Assembly (NCBI RefSeq): GCF_003626695.1
Contig: NZ_RBAH01000008.1
Location: 62,001-126,000 of the forward strand
Reading direction: 5' to 3'
Length of the DNA: 64,000 nucleotides
Origin: Paenibacillus ginsengarvi
GTDB lineage: Bacteria > Bacillota > Bacilli > Paenibacillales > NBRC-103111
Every line of letters starts with the position of its first letter. Position 1 is the first letter of the stretch. The notes below the pieces were generated by a model, which searched no databases, was not told the DNA's origin, and was given only the letters and a program-made list of their open reading frames with translations. A program made the position numbers and the translations under genes. Of this stretch, positions 7,537 through 16,197 are shown piece by piece.

Positions 7537-8571
7537 GTGGAAGCAGCTCCTGTGTTAGCCGCCCTCCGGCGCAGAAGAAATCGCGGCATACTGGCTATGA
7601 TTGTGCTAGTCGCGCTGATTGTTACAGCATTCATCATCAGTATGAATACAGGCTTTATCCGCATGTCCCCGATCGAGGTTATCCAAACGTTTTTCGGCAT
7701 GGGGACGAGCAAGCAATCGCTTATTTTGTATCAATTCCGGCTGCCGCGTATTGTGATTTCGGTGCTCGTCGGCGCCGCGCTGGCCGTATCGGGATGCATT
7801 TTGCAGGGGATATCCCGCAACGCGCTGGCCGACCCGGGCATTCTCGGCATTAACGCCGGAGCGGGTCTGATGGTCATGCTCTTCATTTCCTTTTTCCCGA
7901 CGACGGCTGCCGCTCCGGTATATGCGCTTCCGCTGCTTGCCTTGCTTGGAGCGGGACTAACGGCGATGCTCATCTATTCGCTCGCGAACAAACGGCATGA
8001 AGGCATACAGCCTACAAGACTGGTGCTCAGCGGGATTGCCGTGGCGGCCGGGATTAGCGCCGCAATGATCGTTCTCACCTTGCGGCTGGACCCGAACAAA
8101 TACCAGTTTATGGCGACCTGGCTTGCGGGCAGCATATGGGGGGCGAACTGGAAGTTCGTGCTCGCCCTGCTTCCGTGGGTCGTTGTGCTGATCCCGTACG
8201 CCTGCTACAAAGCCAATGTGCTGAACGCTCTGAATCTTGGCGATCAGACGGCGACCGGTCTCGGCGCATCGGTAGGGAAGGATCGCTTTCTGCTGCTCGC
8301 CGTGGCGGTCGGTCTGGCCGGTCCGGCCGTGGCCGTCAGCGGTGGCATCGGCTTCGTAGGCTTGATCGGCCCGCATCTGGCCCGCCGTCTTGTCGGCACC
8401 AAGCACCAATTGCTGCTGCCCGCATCCGCTCTGACCGGCTCGTTTCTGTTGATAATAGCCGATACGATCGGCCGGTCCGTGCTTCAGCCGTCGGAAATTC
8501 CGACAGGTATCGTGGTGGCGGTTATCGGCGCCCCGTACTTTTTATATTTGCTGGCTCGCTCGAAAGCCTAA
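7537..8571 (+). CDS. FecCD-family iron-siderophore ABC permease 2, FeuC-like (344 aa)
   Basis: The second channel subunit, starting with GTG immediately after the stop of permease 1 and served by AGGAGG within that gene's last codons, so the two are translationally linked. Family motifs are FRLPRIVISVLVGAALAVSGCILQGISRNALADPGILGINAGAG and GGIGFVGLIGPHLARRLVG. About nine to ten membrane helices are visible. Together with the lipoprotein and the Btr-like activator it forms a complete uptake system except for the ATP-hydrolysing subunit, which must be encoded elsewhere. Confidence 0.85.
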   Translation: MEAAPVLAALRRRRNRGILAMIVLVALIVTAFIISMNTGFIRMSPIEVIQTFFGMGTSKQSLILYQFRLPRIVISVLVGAALAVSGCILQGISRNALADPGILGINAGAGLMVMLFISFFPTTAAAPVYALPLLALLGAGLTAMLIYSLANKRHEGIQPTRLVLSGIAVAAGISAAMIVLTLRLDPNKYQFMATWLAGSIWGANWKFVLALLPWVVVLIPYACYKANVLNALNLGDQTATGLGASVGKDRFLLLAVAVGLAGPAVAVSGGIGFVGLIGPHLARRLVGTKHQLLLPASALTGSFLLIIADTIGRSVLQPSEIPTGIVVAVIGAPYFLYLLARSKA

Positions 8572-8587
8572 CTCGTTGATAGAACCA

Positions 8588-8614
8588 AGCTCTTCCCTGT
8601 TCTCTGGGAGGAGC
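8588..8614 (+). terminator. Hairpin after the Feu-like locus, weak terminator
   Basis: AGCTCTTCCC and GGGAGGAGCT form a 10-bp stem with an 8-base loop. No T-run follows, so termination is uncertain. Confidence 0.35.
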
Positions 8615-8752
8615 TCTCGGCATTTCCGGAGCAGCGAAAGGAAATGGTCGCGAAGCCGTTTAAATTGGTGTACGATTATAGGATGGATGGATGGACGGTA
8701 CCGGTTCGGACTCCCGGCCGAACGCCGAAATACGATCGTATAGGAGGCGCAG

Positions 8753-9601
8753 ATGAGCGACCGCGAGGAAGAGAAATTCGAGGAGGAGCGCGCGAGACGG
8801 GAGCAGCCGTGGGACGAGCAGGAGCCTCCCCTGTGGAGCGATGCGGATGAAGAGGAGGACCAAGCCTACTTCGAGAAAAAAGCGCGAGCGAGGAAAAGGC
8901 TGAAGAAAATACTGGCCGTTCTGCTTGCAGCCGTTTTACTGGCGAATGTACTCTCGTTTTGGCCGATGCTGTACAATATGCAGGCGATACGGTTTCTCTC
9001 CGTTTCCAGAGAGCTTTCGCGTAGCGACCAGGTTTCGGGGTACAAGCAGGCCGTAGCCGTCGTCGGATCGAAGGGCGGGAAGGGCACCGGTTTTGTCGTC
9101 TCTTCGGGCGGATATATCGTGACGAACTATCATGTGATCGAAGGAAAAAGCAGCCTGTTCGTCAGCTTTCCGAAAGGGAAAAGCTATCCGGCGGAAGTGG
9201 TGTCCAGCAATCCGTCCGCCGATCTGGCCTTGCTTCGCATCGATCCCGGCGATGCCGCGTTACATGCGCTTCCGCTGAACCGGGCAGGCAGCGCTCAGTC
9301 GGGAGACAGCGTATACATCATCGGCAATCCGCTGATGTTCGACCGAGTGGCGAACGCCGGGACAATTGTCGGAGAGATGCCGATAGACTCGATGGATATT
9401 CCTATTATCGCGATTGAAGCCCCAATCTATAAAGGGAACAGCGGAAGCCCTGTTATTAACGAGCAGGGAGAAGTAGTCGCCGTCGTGTTCGCCACCGCTT
9501 CCATCGAGCGATCGGGCGAAACGATGAAGGTGGGGCTTGCGATCCCGATCCGGTACCTTCTCTCTGATCTGGACAGGCTGGGGGTAAGCTTGGCACAGTA
9601 G
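8753..9601 (+). CDS. Membrane-anchored trypsin-like serine protease, HtrA-like without PDZ (282 aa)
   Basis: A very acidic cytoplasmic N-terminus (1-45) is followed by a basic stop-transfer (RARKRLKK), one membrane helix (about 52-73) and an outside S1-type protease domain. The catalytic triad is visible: His127 in TNYHVIEG, Asp157 in SADLALL and Ser230 in GNSGSP. The protein ends right after the protease domain, so the PDZ domain of HtrA/DegP is absent; short forms of this type exist in Firmicutes. A role in degrading or sensing misfolded exported proteins is inferred from the family. The ATG follows GGAGG with 5-base spacing. Monocistronic as far as can be seen. Confidence 0.8.
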   Translation: MSDREEEKFEEERARREQPWDEQEPPLWSDADEEEDQAYFEKKARARKRLKKILAVLLAAVLLANVLSFWPMLYNMQAIRFLSVSRELSRSDQVSGYKQAVAVVGSKGGKGTGFVVSSGGYIVTNYHVIEGKSSLFVSFPKGKSYPAEVVSSNPSADLALLRIDPGDAALHALPLNRAGSAQSGDSVYIIGNPLMFDRVANAGTIVGEMPIDSMDIPIIAIEAPIYKGNSGSPVINEQGEVVAVVFATASIERSGETMKVGLAIPIRYLLSDLDRLGVSLAQ

Positions 9602-9672
9602 ATTGTCAGCCAATGCGGCTAGCGCATTGTACGGCTTTACATATGGATTACTAGCGGGAGCGGGGGAGACGA

Positions 9673-10344
9673 GTGATTTTTTTCGATCTGGACGGAACTT
9701 TGCTCGATCATGACGAAGCGGACAAGCAGGGCGTCCTGACGCTGCAGCATCATGCGGGCCTTGGCCATATTAGGGATGAGGCATTTTATGCGGTATACCA
9801 GAAGCTGATGGAGCATATTTACGAGCAGTATTTACGCGGCGAGCTTACGTTTGCAGGGCAAAGGACAAGGAGGATTACCGAGTTACTGGCGCATTACCAG
9901 ATAACGGTTATGGGCACAGAGGCAGACCGGCTGTTCGCCCTATACTTGGAATCGTTCGAGCGGCATTGGCGCTGCTTTCCCGATGTGAACGATTGTTTGC
10001 TTCGCCTCGCAGATTTCGAAATGGGGATCATTACGAACGGCAACCGGGAGCAGCAGCTGCAAAAGCTGGAACGTCTCGGGCTCCGGCCTTATTTTTCGGT
10101 CATCACTATATCGGAGGAGCTGGGGATTGCCAAGCCGGATAAGCGGATTTTTGCCGAAGCTTGCCTAAAAGCCGGTAAACGAGCGGAACAATGTATGTAT
10201 GTGGGCGATAGGCTGCATACGGATGCGCTGGCCGCCAAGCACGCAGGCATGCGCGGCATATGGCTGAACCGCGGCAACGAACCGTTTATGGAGCAGGCTG
10301 AGGTTGAGGTTATATCCAGTTTGAGTGAATTGCTGCCGGCTTGA
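9673..10344 (+). CDS. HAD-superfamily hydrolase, YjjG/phosphoglycolate-phosphatase-like (223 aa)
   Basis: All four HAD motifs are visible: FFDLDGTLLDHD at residues 3-14 (nucleophile and acid), ITNG at about 117, the lysine of IAKPDKRIF at about 155, and YVGDRLHTD at about 176. The helical cap between motifs I and II is of the C1 type. Such enzymes dephosphorylate small phosphometabolites or nucleotides in the cytosol; the substrate cannot be named. The GTG start immediately precedes the conserved first strand and follows a G-rich ribosome site. A strong terminator follows directly. Confidence 0.8.
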   Translation: MIFFDLDGTLLDHDEADKQGVLTLQHHAGLGHIRDEAFYAVYQKLMEHIYEQYLRGELTFAGQRTRRITELLAHYQITVMGTEADRLFALYLESFERHWRCFPDVNDCLLRLADFEMGIITNGNREQQLQKLERLGLRPYFSVITISEELGIAKPDKRIFAEACLKAGKRAEQCMYVGDRLHTDALAAKHAGMRGIWLNRGNEPFMEQAEVEVISSLSELLPA

Positions 10345-10377
10345 CCGCAGGGATGTATGGTTCCCTGCGGTTTTTTT
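10345..10377 (+). terminator. Intrinsic terminator after the HAD gene
   Basis: CCGCAGGGAA... and TTCCCTGCGG form a near-perfect stem followed by seven T. It separates the HAD gene from the convergent racemase gene. Confidence 0.85.
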
Positions 10378-10408
10378 GTATGTGTCAAGCCGCCCGGGAT
10401 ACAACGTA

Positions 10409-11110
10409 TTATACGTTCGCCGTTTGCAGCACATATTCGACGGCTGCGCTGGAATGTAGGTAGGTCGTATCGAAAAGCGGCAGCGGACCGTCTCCGTCTT
10501 GAAGCAGCAGCGGAATTTCGGTACAGCCCAAAATGATGCCTTCCGCGCCGCGGGCGTGAAGACGATCGATGATTTGCAAATATTCGGCTTTGGAGGACGG
10601 CTTCAGCTCCCCGCGGCACAATTCGTGAAAAATAATTTCGTGCACACGCTTCCGGTCGGCCGCCTCCGGCACGATCGCTTCGATGCCGAGCTTCTCGAGC
10701 CGCTCCAAATAAAACGGCTGCTCCATCGTATACTGGGTGCCGAGCAGTCCCACTTTACGAAGCGACTTCCGTTTCACTTCGTCCGCCGTTACGTCGATAA
10801 TGTGCAGCAGAGGAATGCGGATCGCACGCTGGACTTGTTCCGCGACCGTATGCATCGTGTTCGTACAGATGAGTATGACATCGCAGCCGCTCTGCTCAAG
10901 CTTAACGGCCGCTTCCGCCAAAAGCGCCGCAGCTTCCTGCCATCTTCCGGTCTGCTGCAGGTTTACGATCTCCGCAAAATCGAAGGAATATAGCAGGCAT
11001 TTCGCCGAATGCAGTCCTCCGAGCCGATCTTTAACGCCTTCGTTGATATACTTATAATAATAAGCGGTCGATTCCCAGCTCAAGCCGCCGATCAAGCCGA
11101 TTGTTTTCAT
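10409..11110 (-). CDS. Aspartate/glutamate racemase family protein (233 aa)
   Basis: A cytosolic racemase-fold protein with the family start KTIGLIGGLSWESTAYYY. The two catalytic cysteine motifs, CTNTMH (about 79-84) and GCTEIPLL (about 190), mark PLP-independent amino-acid racemases of the YgeA/RacD type. They interconvert L- and D-Asp or Glu; which one is not readable. ATG 11110 is chosen because GGGAGTG lies about 9 bases upstream; an in-frame TTG at 11137 is less likely. The gene is divergent from a MocR regulator, which may control it. Confidence 0.8.
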   Translation of the reverse strand: MKTIGLIGGLSWESTAYYYKYINEGVKDRLGGLHSAKCLLYSFDFAEIVNLQQTGRWQEAAALLAEAAVKLEQSGCDVILICTNTMHTVAEQVQRAIRIPLLHIIDVTADEVKRKSLRKVGLLGTQYTMEQPFYLERLEKLGIEAIVPEAADRKRVHEIIFHELCRGELKPSSKAEYLQIIDRLHARGAEGIILGCTEIPLLLQDGDGPLPLFDTTYLHSSAAVEYVLQTANV

Positions 11111-11145
11111 GGTCGGTTTCACTCCCTTTTGATCCAAAGCATACC

Positions 11146-11216
11146 ATGCTATACTGGTTGCTAGAAGTGCCAGAAATGAAGGAATTTTATAGTACCAGTT
11201 TAATTGGATGGATGAG
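11146..11216. promoter_or_regulatory. Divergent control region, possible MocR operator half-sites
   Basis: TGCTATACTGGT (about 11148-11159) and TAGTACCAGT (about 11190-11200) form a spaced inverted repeat (ACTGGT and ACCAGT) between the racemase and MocR genes. The same TGCTATACTGGT string recurs upstream of thiM. MocR/GabR proteins often bind spaced ACCA-type sites; assignment to this regulator is inferred. Confidence 0.35.
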
Positions 11217-11232
11217 TGATGGGGGAATATTC

Positions 11233-12663
11233 ATGCTTTGGTTTGCAATAGATCGGAACATCTCGACCCCGCTGACGGCACAAGTGTACGAGCAGCTGCG
11301 TTCCCGTATACTTAGTCAAGAGCTGGCGGAGGGCGATCGTTTGCCGTCCAGCCGGGAGCTGGCGGGAAATATCGGCGTTTCGCGCAACGTCGTGCTGGAA
11401 GCGTACGAACGGCTGACTGCGGAGGGGTTTATTGAAGGGCGGCCACAGGCCGGCACCTTTGTCGCGGCGGGTTCCTCGTTCGAACGGATGAGGGAGGCGG
11501 AGCAGGAGCGGGGAGCGCCGTCTGCGGCACGACGCCGGACTGGCGATGGAGGGCGGGCGATCGATTTTCGGGCCGCTCATCCGGCTGCCGACTATTTTCC
11601 GCGCACGGTTTGGGGGCGTTTGGCCAAGGAGGTATGTCTGGACGCCCCGGAACGCGTCTTCGGCTATACGCAGGCCGAGGGGGTGCCGGAACTGCGCGGC
11701 GTACTGTCGCGCTACCTGCTTCAAGCGCGGGGGGTACGCTGTCATCCGGACCAGATCGTCATTACAACGGGAGCGACGCAGGCGCTGCACCTGATTACGG
11801 AGCTGTTGTCGGACCGGAGCGATCCATGCGTTGCCGTCGAGGACCCGGTGACGGATGAGATGCGCACGATTTTCACGTATGCCGGCTCCACCGTGCTGCC
11901 GATTCCGGTCGATGAGAAAGGGATCATTCCGGAAAAGCTGCCCGCCGGGGTGAAGCCGGACTTCGTCTTCGTCATCCCGTCCCACCAGTTTCCACTCGGA
12001 GGCACGCTGCCGATCCAGCGGCGCATTCAGCTGTTGGAATATGCGCGGCAGTACGACTGCTGTATCGTCGAGGACGATTACGACAGCGAATTCACCTATG
12101 AGGGAGCGGCCGTTCACTCGATGCAGGGGTTGGACCCGGAGCGGGTCATCTATGTAGGCACGTTCAGCAAAATATTGTCGCCTGCGCTGCGAATCGGCTA
12201 CGCGGTGCTGCCCGAGCGGTTCGTAGCGGACTATCGCAGGCTGAAATGGTTTGCGGACCGGCATACTTCGGCGCTGGAGCAGCTTATTCTCGCTCGATTC
12301 ATGGAGGAGGGCTACTTCGAGCGCCATATCCGGCGGATGAAAAAAATTTACCGCAAACGGCGCGAGGCGCTCGTAAGCAGTTTGCGACAAGAGCTGCCGC
12401 AAGCGGCCATATTGGGGCAGGCAGCCGGTATGCATCTCGTCGTGGAAGTGCCGGGCGTGCGATTTACCGAAGCGTTGCTTCGCCGCATTTATGCCGAAGG
12501 CGTGCAAGTATACGCGGTGGAGCATTATGCGATCTGCAAAGGCGGACACGAACATCAGATCGTGATGGGATACGGGGCGCTTCCGATCGAATCGATCCAG
12601 GAAGGAGTCGCGAGGCTGCGCCGGGCCATTGAAGACGAGCTGATAGTTAATGGCATTAAGTAG
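11233..12663 (+). CDS. MocR-family regulator: GntR HTH fused to an aminotransferase-like domain (476 aa)
   Basis: The winged helix-turn-helix of GntR type is at about 10-80 (LPSSRELAGNIGVSRNVVLEAYERL), followed by a class-I aminotransferase fold (about 120-476). The PLP-lysine motif is visible as YVGTFSKILSPALRIGY. Such proteins use PLP or an amino acid as ligand and usually regulate a divergent or neighbouring gene. ATG 11233 follows GGGGGAATATTC; upstream in-frame ATGs would add 44 unrelated residues that overlap the intergenic control region. Possible targets are the divergent racemase and thiM just downstream. Confidence 0.85.
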   Translation: MLWFAIDRNISTPLTAQVYEQLRSRILSQELAEGDRLPSSRELAGNIGVSRNVVLEAYERLTAEGFIEGRPQAGTFVAAGSSFERMREAEQERGAPSAARRRTGDGGRAIDFRAAHPAADYFPRTVWGRLAKEVCLDAPERVFGYTQAEGVPELRGVLSRYLLQARGVRCHPDQIVITTGATQALHLITELLSDRSDPCVAVEDPVTDEMRTIFTYAGSTVLPIPVDEKGIIPEKLPAGVKPDFVFVIPSHQFPLGGTLPIQRRIQLLEYARQYDCCIVEDDYDSEFTYEGAAVHSMQGLDPERVIYVGTFSKILSPALRIGYAVLPERFVADYRRLKWFADRHTSALEQLILARFMEEGYFERHIRRMKKIYRKRREALVSSLRQELPQAAILGQAAGMHLVVEVPGVRFTEALLRRIYAEGVQVYAVEHYAICKGGHEHQIVMGYGALPIESIQEGVARLRRAIEDELIVNGIK

Positions 12664-12665
12664 TA

Positions 12666-12704
12666 GAGGGGATGATATCCCCTCAATTCCGATCGTGCTA
12701 TACT
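12666..12704 (+). promoter_or_regulatory. Perfect palindrome and extended -10 upstream of thiM
   Basis: GAGGGGAT and ATCCCCTC form an 8-bp palindrome (12666-12684) with a 3-base centre and no T-run. It is followed by the extended -10 TGCTATACT (about 12696-12704). The palindrome could be an operator or a poor terminator. No TPP riboswitch signature (CTGAGA) is present in the 103-base gap. Confidence 0.4.
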
Positions 12705-12766
12705 GGTATCGTAAGATCGGATCAGGAGTTTATTTGCAAAATACATAGGCCGAAGGAGGGGCACCC

Positions 12767-13579
12767 ATGAAGGTGGACATAGCCGCTGCCATCGTGAACC
12801 GGGTACGGGAGAAGAAGCCGCTTGTATACAATATTACAAACGTAGTCGTCACCAATTTTACCGCCAACGGGCTGCTGGCTCTCGGCGCCTCGCCGGTGAT
12901 GGCGTATGCGCGCGAGGAAGCGGCCGATATGGCGCGGATCGCGGGAGCGCTTGTGGCGAACATCGGCACGCTCGACGAATCGGTCATCGAAGCGATCCTG
13001 ATCGCCGGGCGTTCCGCGAACGAGCATGGCGTGCCGGTTGTGCTCGATCCGGTCGGTGCCGGAGCGACACCGTACCGCACGGAGGCCGTTCAGCGCATAT
13101 TGCGGGAGGTGCGAATTGCGGCGATCCGCGGCAATGCGGCCGAAATCGCGAACGTTATAGGCGAACGGGGCGATATCAAAGGCGTTGATGCCGGGGAATC
13201 AGCCGGTACCGACATGGCGGAGTTGGCCCGTAAGGCGGCAAGGCAGCTCGGAACGGTGGCGGTTGTAACCGGGGCTGACGATTACGCAAGCGACGGCGTG
13301 AGAACGTACCGCATCAGCAACGGAACGCCGATGCTTACCTTCGTTACCGGGACAGGATGTTTGCTGACGAGCATCCTCGGAGCTTTCCTATCCGTAGAGA
13401 ACGATCCTGTGTCGGCAGCAGTGAGCGCTCTCGCTTTCTACGGCGTGGCGGCAGAGCTGGCTGTAGAAGACAGCGGGAACGATCGTCCGGGCTCGTTCCA
13501 GATCGCGCTGCTTAATCGGTTGCACACGACAGGCGCCGAAGAGCTTGGACAACGTGCAGTTATTCGGCAATTGGAATGA
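12767..13579 (+). CDS. thiM: Hydroxyethylthiazole kinase ThiM (270 aa)
   Basis: The enzyme phosphorylates 4-methyl-5-(2-hydroxyethyl)thiazole with ATP, salvaging the thiazole half of thiamine. The length matches the family. Typical motifs are [25 protein letters not shown] (about 22-46), [26 protein letters not shown] and [11 protein letters not shown] near residue 195-205 with the catalytic cysteine. The ATG follows AAGGAGGGGC. The usual partners thiE and thiD are not adjacent, and the gene stands alone downstream of the MocR gene. Confidence 0.92.
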   Translation: MKVDIAAAIVNRVREKKPLVYNITNVVVTNFTANGLLALGASPVMAYAREEAADMARIAGALVANIGTLDESVIEAILIAGRSANEHGVPVVLDPVGAGATPYRTEAVQRILREVRIAAIRGNAAEIANVIGERGDIKGVDAGESAGTDMAELARKAARQLGTVAVVTGADDYASDGVRTYRISNGTPMLTFVTGTGCLLTSILGAFLSVENDPVSAAVSALAFYGVAAELAVEDSGNDRPGSFQIALLNRLHTTGAEELGQRAVIRQLE

Positions 13580-13635
13580 AAGCTTGATTCTGATGTTGCA
13601 AGAAAAGCCACCGCTAAACACGAATGCTCATCATC

Positions 13636-13662
13636 GAAAGGCTTCGATCAGAAGCTTTTCTT
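13636..13662 (+). terminator. Probable terminator after thiM
   Basis: GAAAGGCTTC and GAAGCTTTTC pair over 10 bases around GATCA, with the T-rich arm at the end. Confidence 0.5.
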
Positions 13663-13807
13663 AACGGCATTAATGATTAATGACATAAATTGAATGATAG
13701 GCATAGTTTGCGGCGGCTTAGTTGGGCAAGAGGGATTTGACCGCTTGACGCAGAATGTTTTCTGTTAACGGAAACTGTTCAATTGAGAATACGGGAGGGA
13801 CATCCAA

Positions 13808-14779
13808 ATGCGGTATCGCCAATTAGGTACAAGCGGGCTGCAAGTATCGGTTCTCGGATTGGGAACCAATGCGTTCGGCGGGCGCGCCGACAAAGAAACG
13901 TCGATTCGCGTGCTCCATCATGCAGCGGCGAACGGCATCAACTTCATCGATACAGCGAACATTTATACGGGAACAAAGTCCGAGGAAATTATCGGCGAAG
14001 CATTCGAAGGGCGGCGTCACGAAGTCCTCCTTGCGACGAAGGCCGGCATGAAGCGCGGGCAAGGACCGAACGAAAGCGGCTCGTCGCGCTACCATCTCAT
14101 TCGCGAGCTGGAAGGAAGCTTGCTCCGCTTGCGCACCGATTACGTCGATTTGTTCCAAATCCATGCCTTCGATCCGCACACGCCGCTGGAGGAAACGCTT
14201 CGCGCGCTTGACGATCTGGTTACAGCCGGCAAGGTGCGTTATATCGGGGCTTCCAACTATTCGGCGTGGCAGATGATGAAGGCGTTATCCATCAGCAAAA
14301 TAAACGGTCTGAATGCGTACGTGACGGTGCAGCCCGGCTATTCGCTTGCCGATCGCGGCGTGGAGCGGGAGCTTGTCCCGTTTTGCAAAGATCAAGGAAT
14401 CGGCATGATCCCTTATTTCCCGCTGGCGGGCGGCATTTTAACTGGCAAATATGCGGGCGGTTTGGTACCGAGCGGCTCGCAGCTGGATAAAAATCCGAAC
14501 TTTGCCCAGCGCATGGATGACGCGCGGATGGAGCTTGGAGATAAGGTTGTGCAAATCGCCGCCGGACTGGGAACTACCGCTACGGCGCTGTCGCTGGCAT
14601 GGCTCATGCACAATCCGGCCGTCTGCACAGTAATTGCCGGAGCGACCCGCGAGTCGCAAATCGACGACAATCTGAAGTCGGTCGAGCTTGCACTGTCTGC
14701 GGACGTTATGCAAGCGCTGGACGAAGCCAGCGAACCGTTTATATACGCAAGACCGTTCGGAAGCGGCGGACGCCGTTAA
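13808..14779 (+). CDS. Aldo/keto reductase (323 aa)
   Basis: An NADPH-type TIM-barrel oxidoreductase. The AKR tetrad is visible: Asp in FIDTANIYTG (about 49), Tyr55, Lys in LLATKAGM (about 79) and His in FQIHAFD (about 120). The cofactor-binding C-terminal part contains VIAGATRESQIDDNL. It resembles the YhdN/IolS group acting on small carbonyls; the substrate is unknown. The ATG follows GGGAGG with about 8-base spacing. It is a single gene, ended by a clear terminator. Confidence 0.88.
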   Translation: MRYRQLGTSGLQVSVLGLGTNAFGGRADKETSIRVLHHAAANGINFIDTANIYTGTKSEEIIGEAFEGRRHEVLLATKAGMKRGQGPNESGSSRYHLIRELEGSLLRLRTDYVDLFQIHAFDPHTPLEETLRALDDLVTAGKVRYIGASNYSAWQMMKALSISKINGLNAYVTVQPGYSLADRGVERELVPFCKDQGIGMIPYFPLAGGILTGKYAGGLVPSGSQLDKNPNFAQRMDDARMELGDKVVQIAAGLGTTATALSLAWLMHNPAVCTVIAGATRESQIDDNLKSVELALSADVMQALDEASEPFIYARPFGSGGRR

Positions 14780-14819
14780 TGGGCGATAACGTTTTACCGC
14801 ATAAGAACAACAACGCGAG

Positions 14820-14842
14820 GCTGCCGGAAACGGCAGCTTTTT
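14820..14842 (+). terminator. Intrinsic terminator after the aldo/keto reductase gene
   Basis: A perfect GCTGCCG/CGGCAGC stem with a GAAA loop is followed by TTTTT. Confidence 0.88.
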
Positions 14843-14869
14843 GCTTGCTCAGGATCGCTCGCGGTTGTA

Positions 14870-14898
14870 TTGTGCGAATATCATATATTATATATAAT
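14870..14898 (+). promoter_or_regulatory. SigA-type promoter
   Basis: TTGTGC (14870-14875) and TATAAT (14893-14898) have a 17-base spacer in a very AT-rich stretch, about 60 bases upstream of the gene at 14957. Confidence 0.6.
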
Positions 14899-14956
14899 AT
14901 AACGTAGCGGAGACAAATCATTCATCCGTGATTGGAACTTGCGGAGGTGGGCGGGA

Positions 14957-16057
14957 ATGAACAAAAGAGTAGCGGCCATTATTACGGAATATTGGGACAT
15001 TAGTCATGCCGATGTTATTATTACGAAGATGCTGGACGGTTTCCGGCTGGACGGGAGAGAGTATCGTTCGACGATCGATATCGTAGCGATGTACGTGGAT
15101 CAATTTCCGCCAAACGATATAAGCCGGGACATAGCAGCCAGGCACGGCATTCCGTTATACGGCTCGATCCGGGAGGCGCTGCTTGCCGGCGAAGCGGAAT
15201 TTGAGCTGGACGGCGTGATCCTGATCGGCGAACACGGGGCATACCCCGATAACGAGCTTGGTCAGACGTTGTATCCGCGCCGCATTTTCTTCGAACAAGT
15301 CTTAAACGTCATGCTGGAATTTGATCGTATCGTGCCCGTGTATTCCGATAAAGGGTTTGCGGTCGTTTATGAGGACATTGTTTGGATGTACGAGCAGATC
15401 GTACGGCATCGCATTCCGTTCATGTCCAGCTCCGTCGTGCCTTACGCCCCGCAAAGGCCCGTCGAGGAGCCATTCCCGAACGGCGCACCGTTAGCCCGCA
15501 TGTTCGGGTTCTGCTACGGACCCGTCGAGCGTTACGTCTATCATACGCTGGAGATGATGCAGTCTGTCGCGGAGAATCGGGCTCGAGGCGAATCCGGGAT
15601 TCGTAAGGTGAAAGCTTACAAGGACGACGAAGCGATCGAACGGCTGCTGTCGGCGGACTGGCTGGAGCTGTACCGGACGCTTGGCGGGTTTATCAATCTT
15701 CGCGATCTGGCCGCGTTTCCGGCTGAAATCAAGGGTCCCGTGTTCGTAGAGCTGGATTATGCGGATGGCTTGAGGTCGGGCATTTTGCTCGCCAATCCGG
15801 AGATATCCACTTTTGTTTCCGCTTATCAGGCGGAGGCCGGAGAGCCGCCGGTATGCCGGGAATTTATGCTGCAGGGCGGAAAGCCGTACATCCATTTCGG
15901 CAGGCTTGTGCTCGAGATCGAGAAGTTTTTGCATACGGGCCGCCCACCGCATCCGGTGGAACGCTCCTTGTTGACAACGGGGGCCATCGATGCGTGTATG
16001 AGGTCGCTGCACAGCGGCGAGGCGATTGACACCCCGCATTTATTGGTTCGTTATTAA
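14957..16057 (+). CDS. Conserved-looking protein of unknown function (366 aa)
   Basis: I do not recognise a named family. The N-terminal 120 residues look like a Rossmann-type alpha/beta domain (RVAAIITEYWDISHADVIITKML, then DGVILIGEHGAYP). A hydrophobic-core region with CYGPVERYVYHTLEMMQSVAENR lies near 180-210. No signal peptide or membrane helix is seen, so it should be cytosolic. The C-terminal part could be an oxidoreductase-type beta-sheet domain, but this is a guess. ATG 14957 follows GGAGGTGGGCGGGA; an in-frame TTG at 14939 lies in front of that site and is rejected. Confidence 0.7.
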   Translation: MNKRVAAIITEYWDISHADVIITKMLDGFRLDGREYRSTIDIVAMYVDQFPPNDISRDIAARHGIPLYGSIREALLAGEAEFELDGVILIGEHGAYPDNELGQTLYPRRIFFEQVLNVMLEFDRIVPVYSDKGFAVVYEDIVWMYEQIVRHRIPFMSSSVVPYAPQRPVEEPFPNGAPLARMFGFCYGPVERYVYHTLEMMQSVAENRARGESGIRKVKAYKDDEAIERLLSADWLELYRTLGGFINLRDLAAFPAEIKGPVFVELDYADGLRSGILLANPEISTFVSAYQAEAGEPPVCREFMLQGGKPYIHFGRLVLEIEKFLHTGRPPHPVERSLLTTGAIDACMRSLHSGEAIDTPHLLVRY

Positions 16058-16145
16058 GCTGTGAAAGGCGGAGCTCCGTCAAGCGCTCGAGCAGGCATTG
16101 CACCAGCAGGGCCGCTAAAAGAAGTTCATGGTAGCCACACAAGAA

Positions 16146-16174
16146 AACGGGGCCGCAGAAGCGGTCCCGTTTTT
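16146..16174. terminator. Bidirectional terminator between convergent genes
   Basis: AACGGGGCCGC and GCGGTCCCGTT pair around AGAA, with TTTT on the plus side and TTTTC on the minus side. It serves both the unknown gene and the DoxX gene. Confidence 0.8.
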
Positions 16175-16197
16175 CTCCGTGCTCGCTGGCGCCTTGA

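Noticed and set aside
11200..12555. Long minus-strand open frame opposite the MocR gene
   Set aside because: It is the mirror frame of a GC-rich gene with intact MocR domains; composition and lack of a ribosome site argue against it.
12664..12766. TPP riboswitch before thiM
   Set aside because: The thi-box signature CTGAGA is absent and the gap of about 100 bases is too short for a full TPP aptamer.
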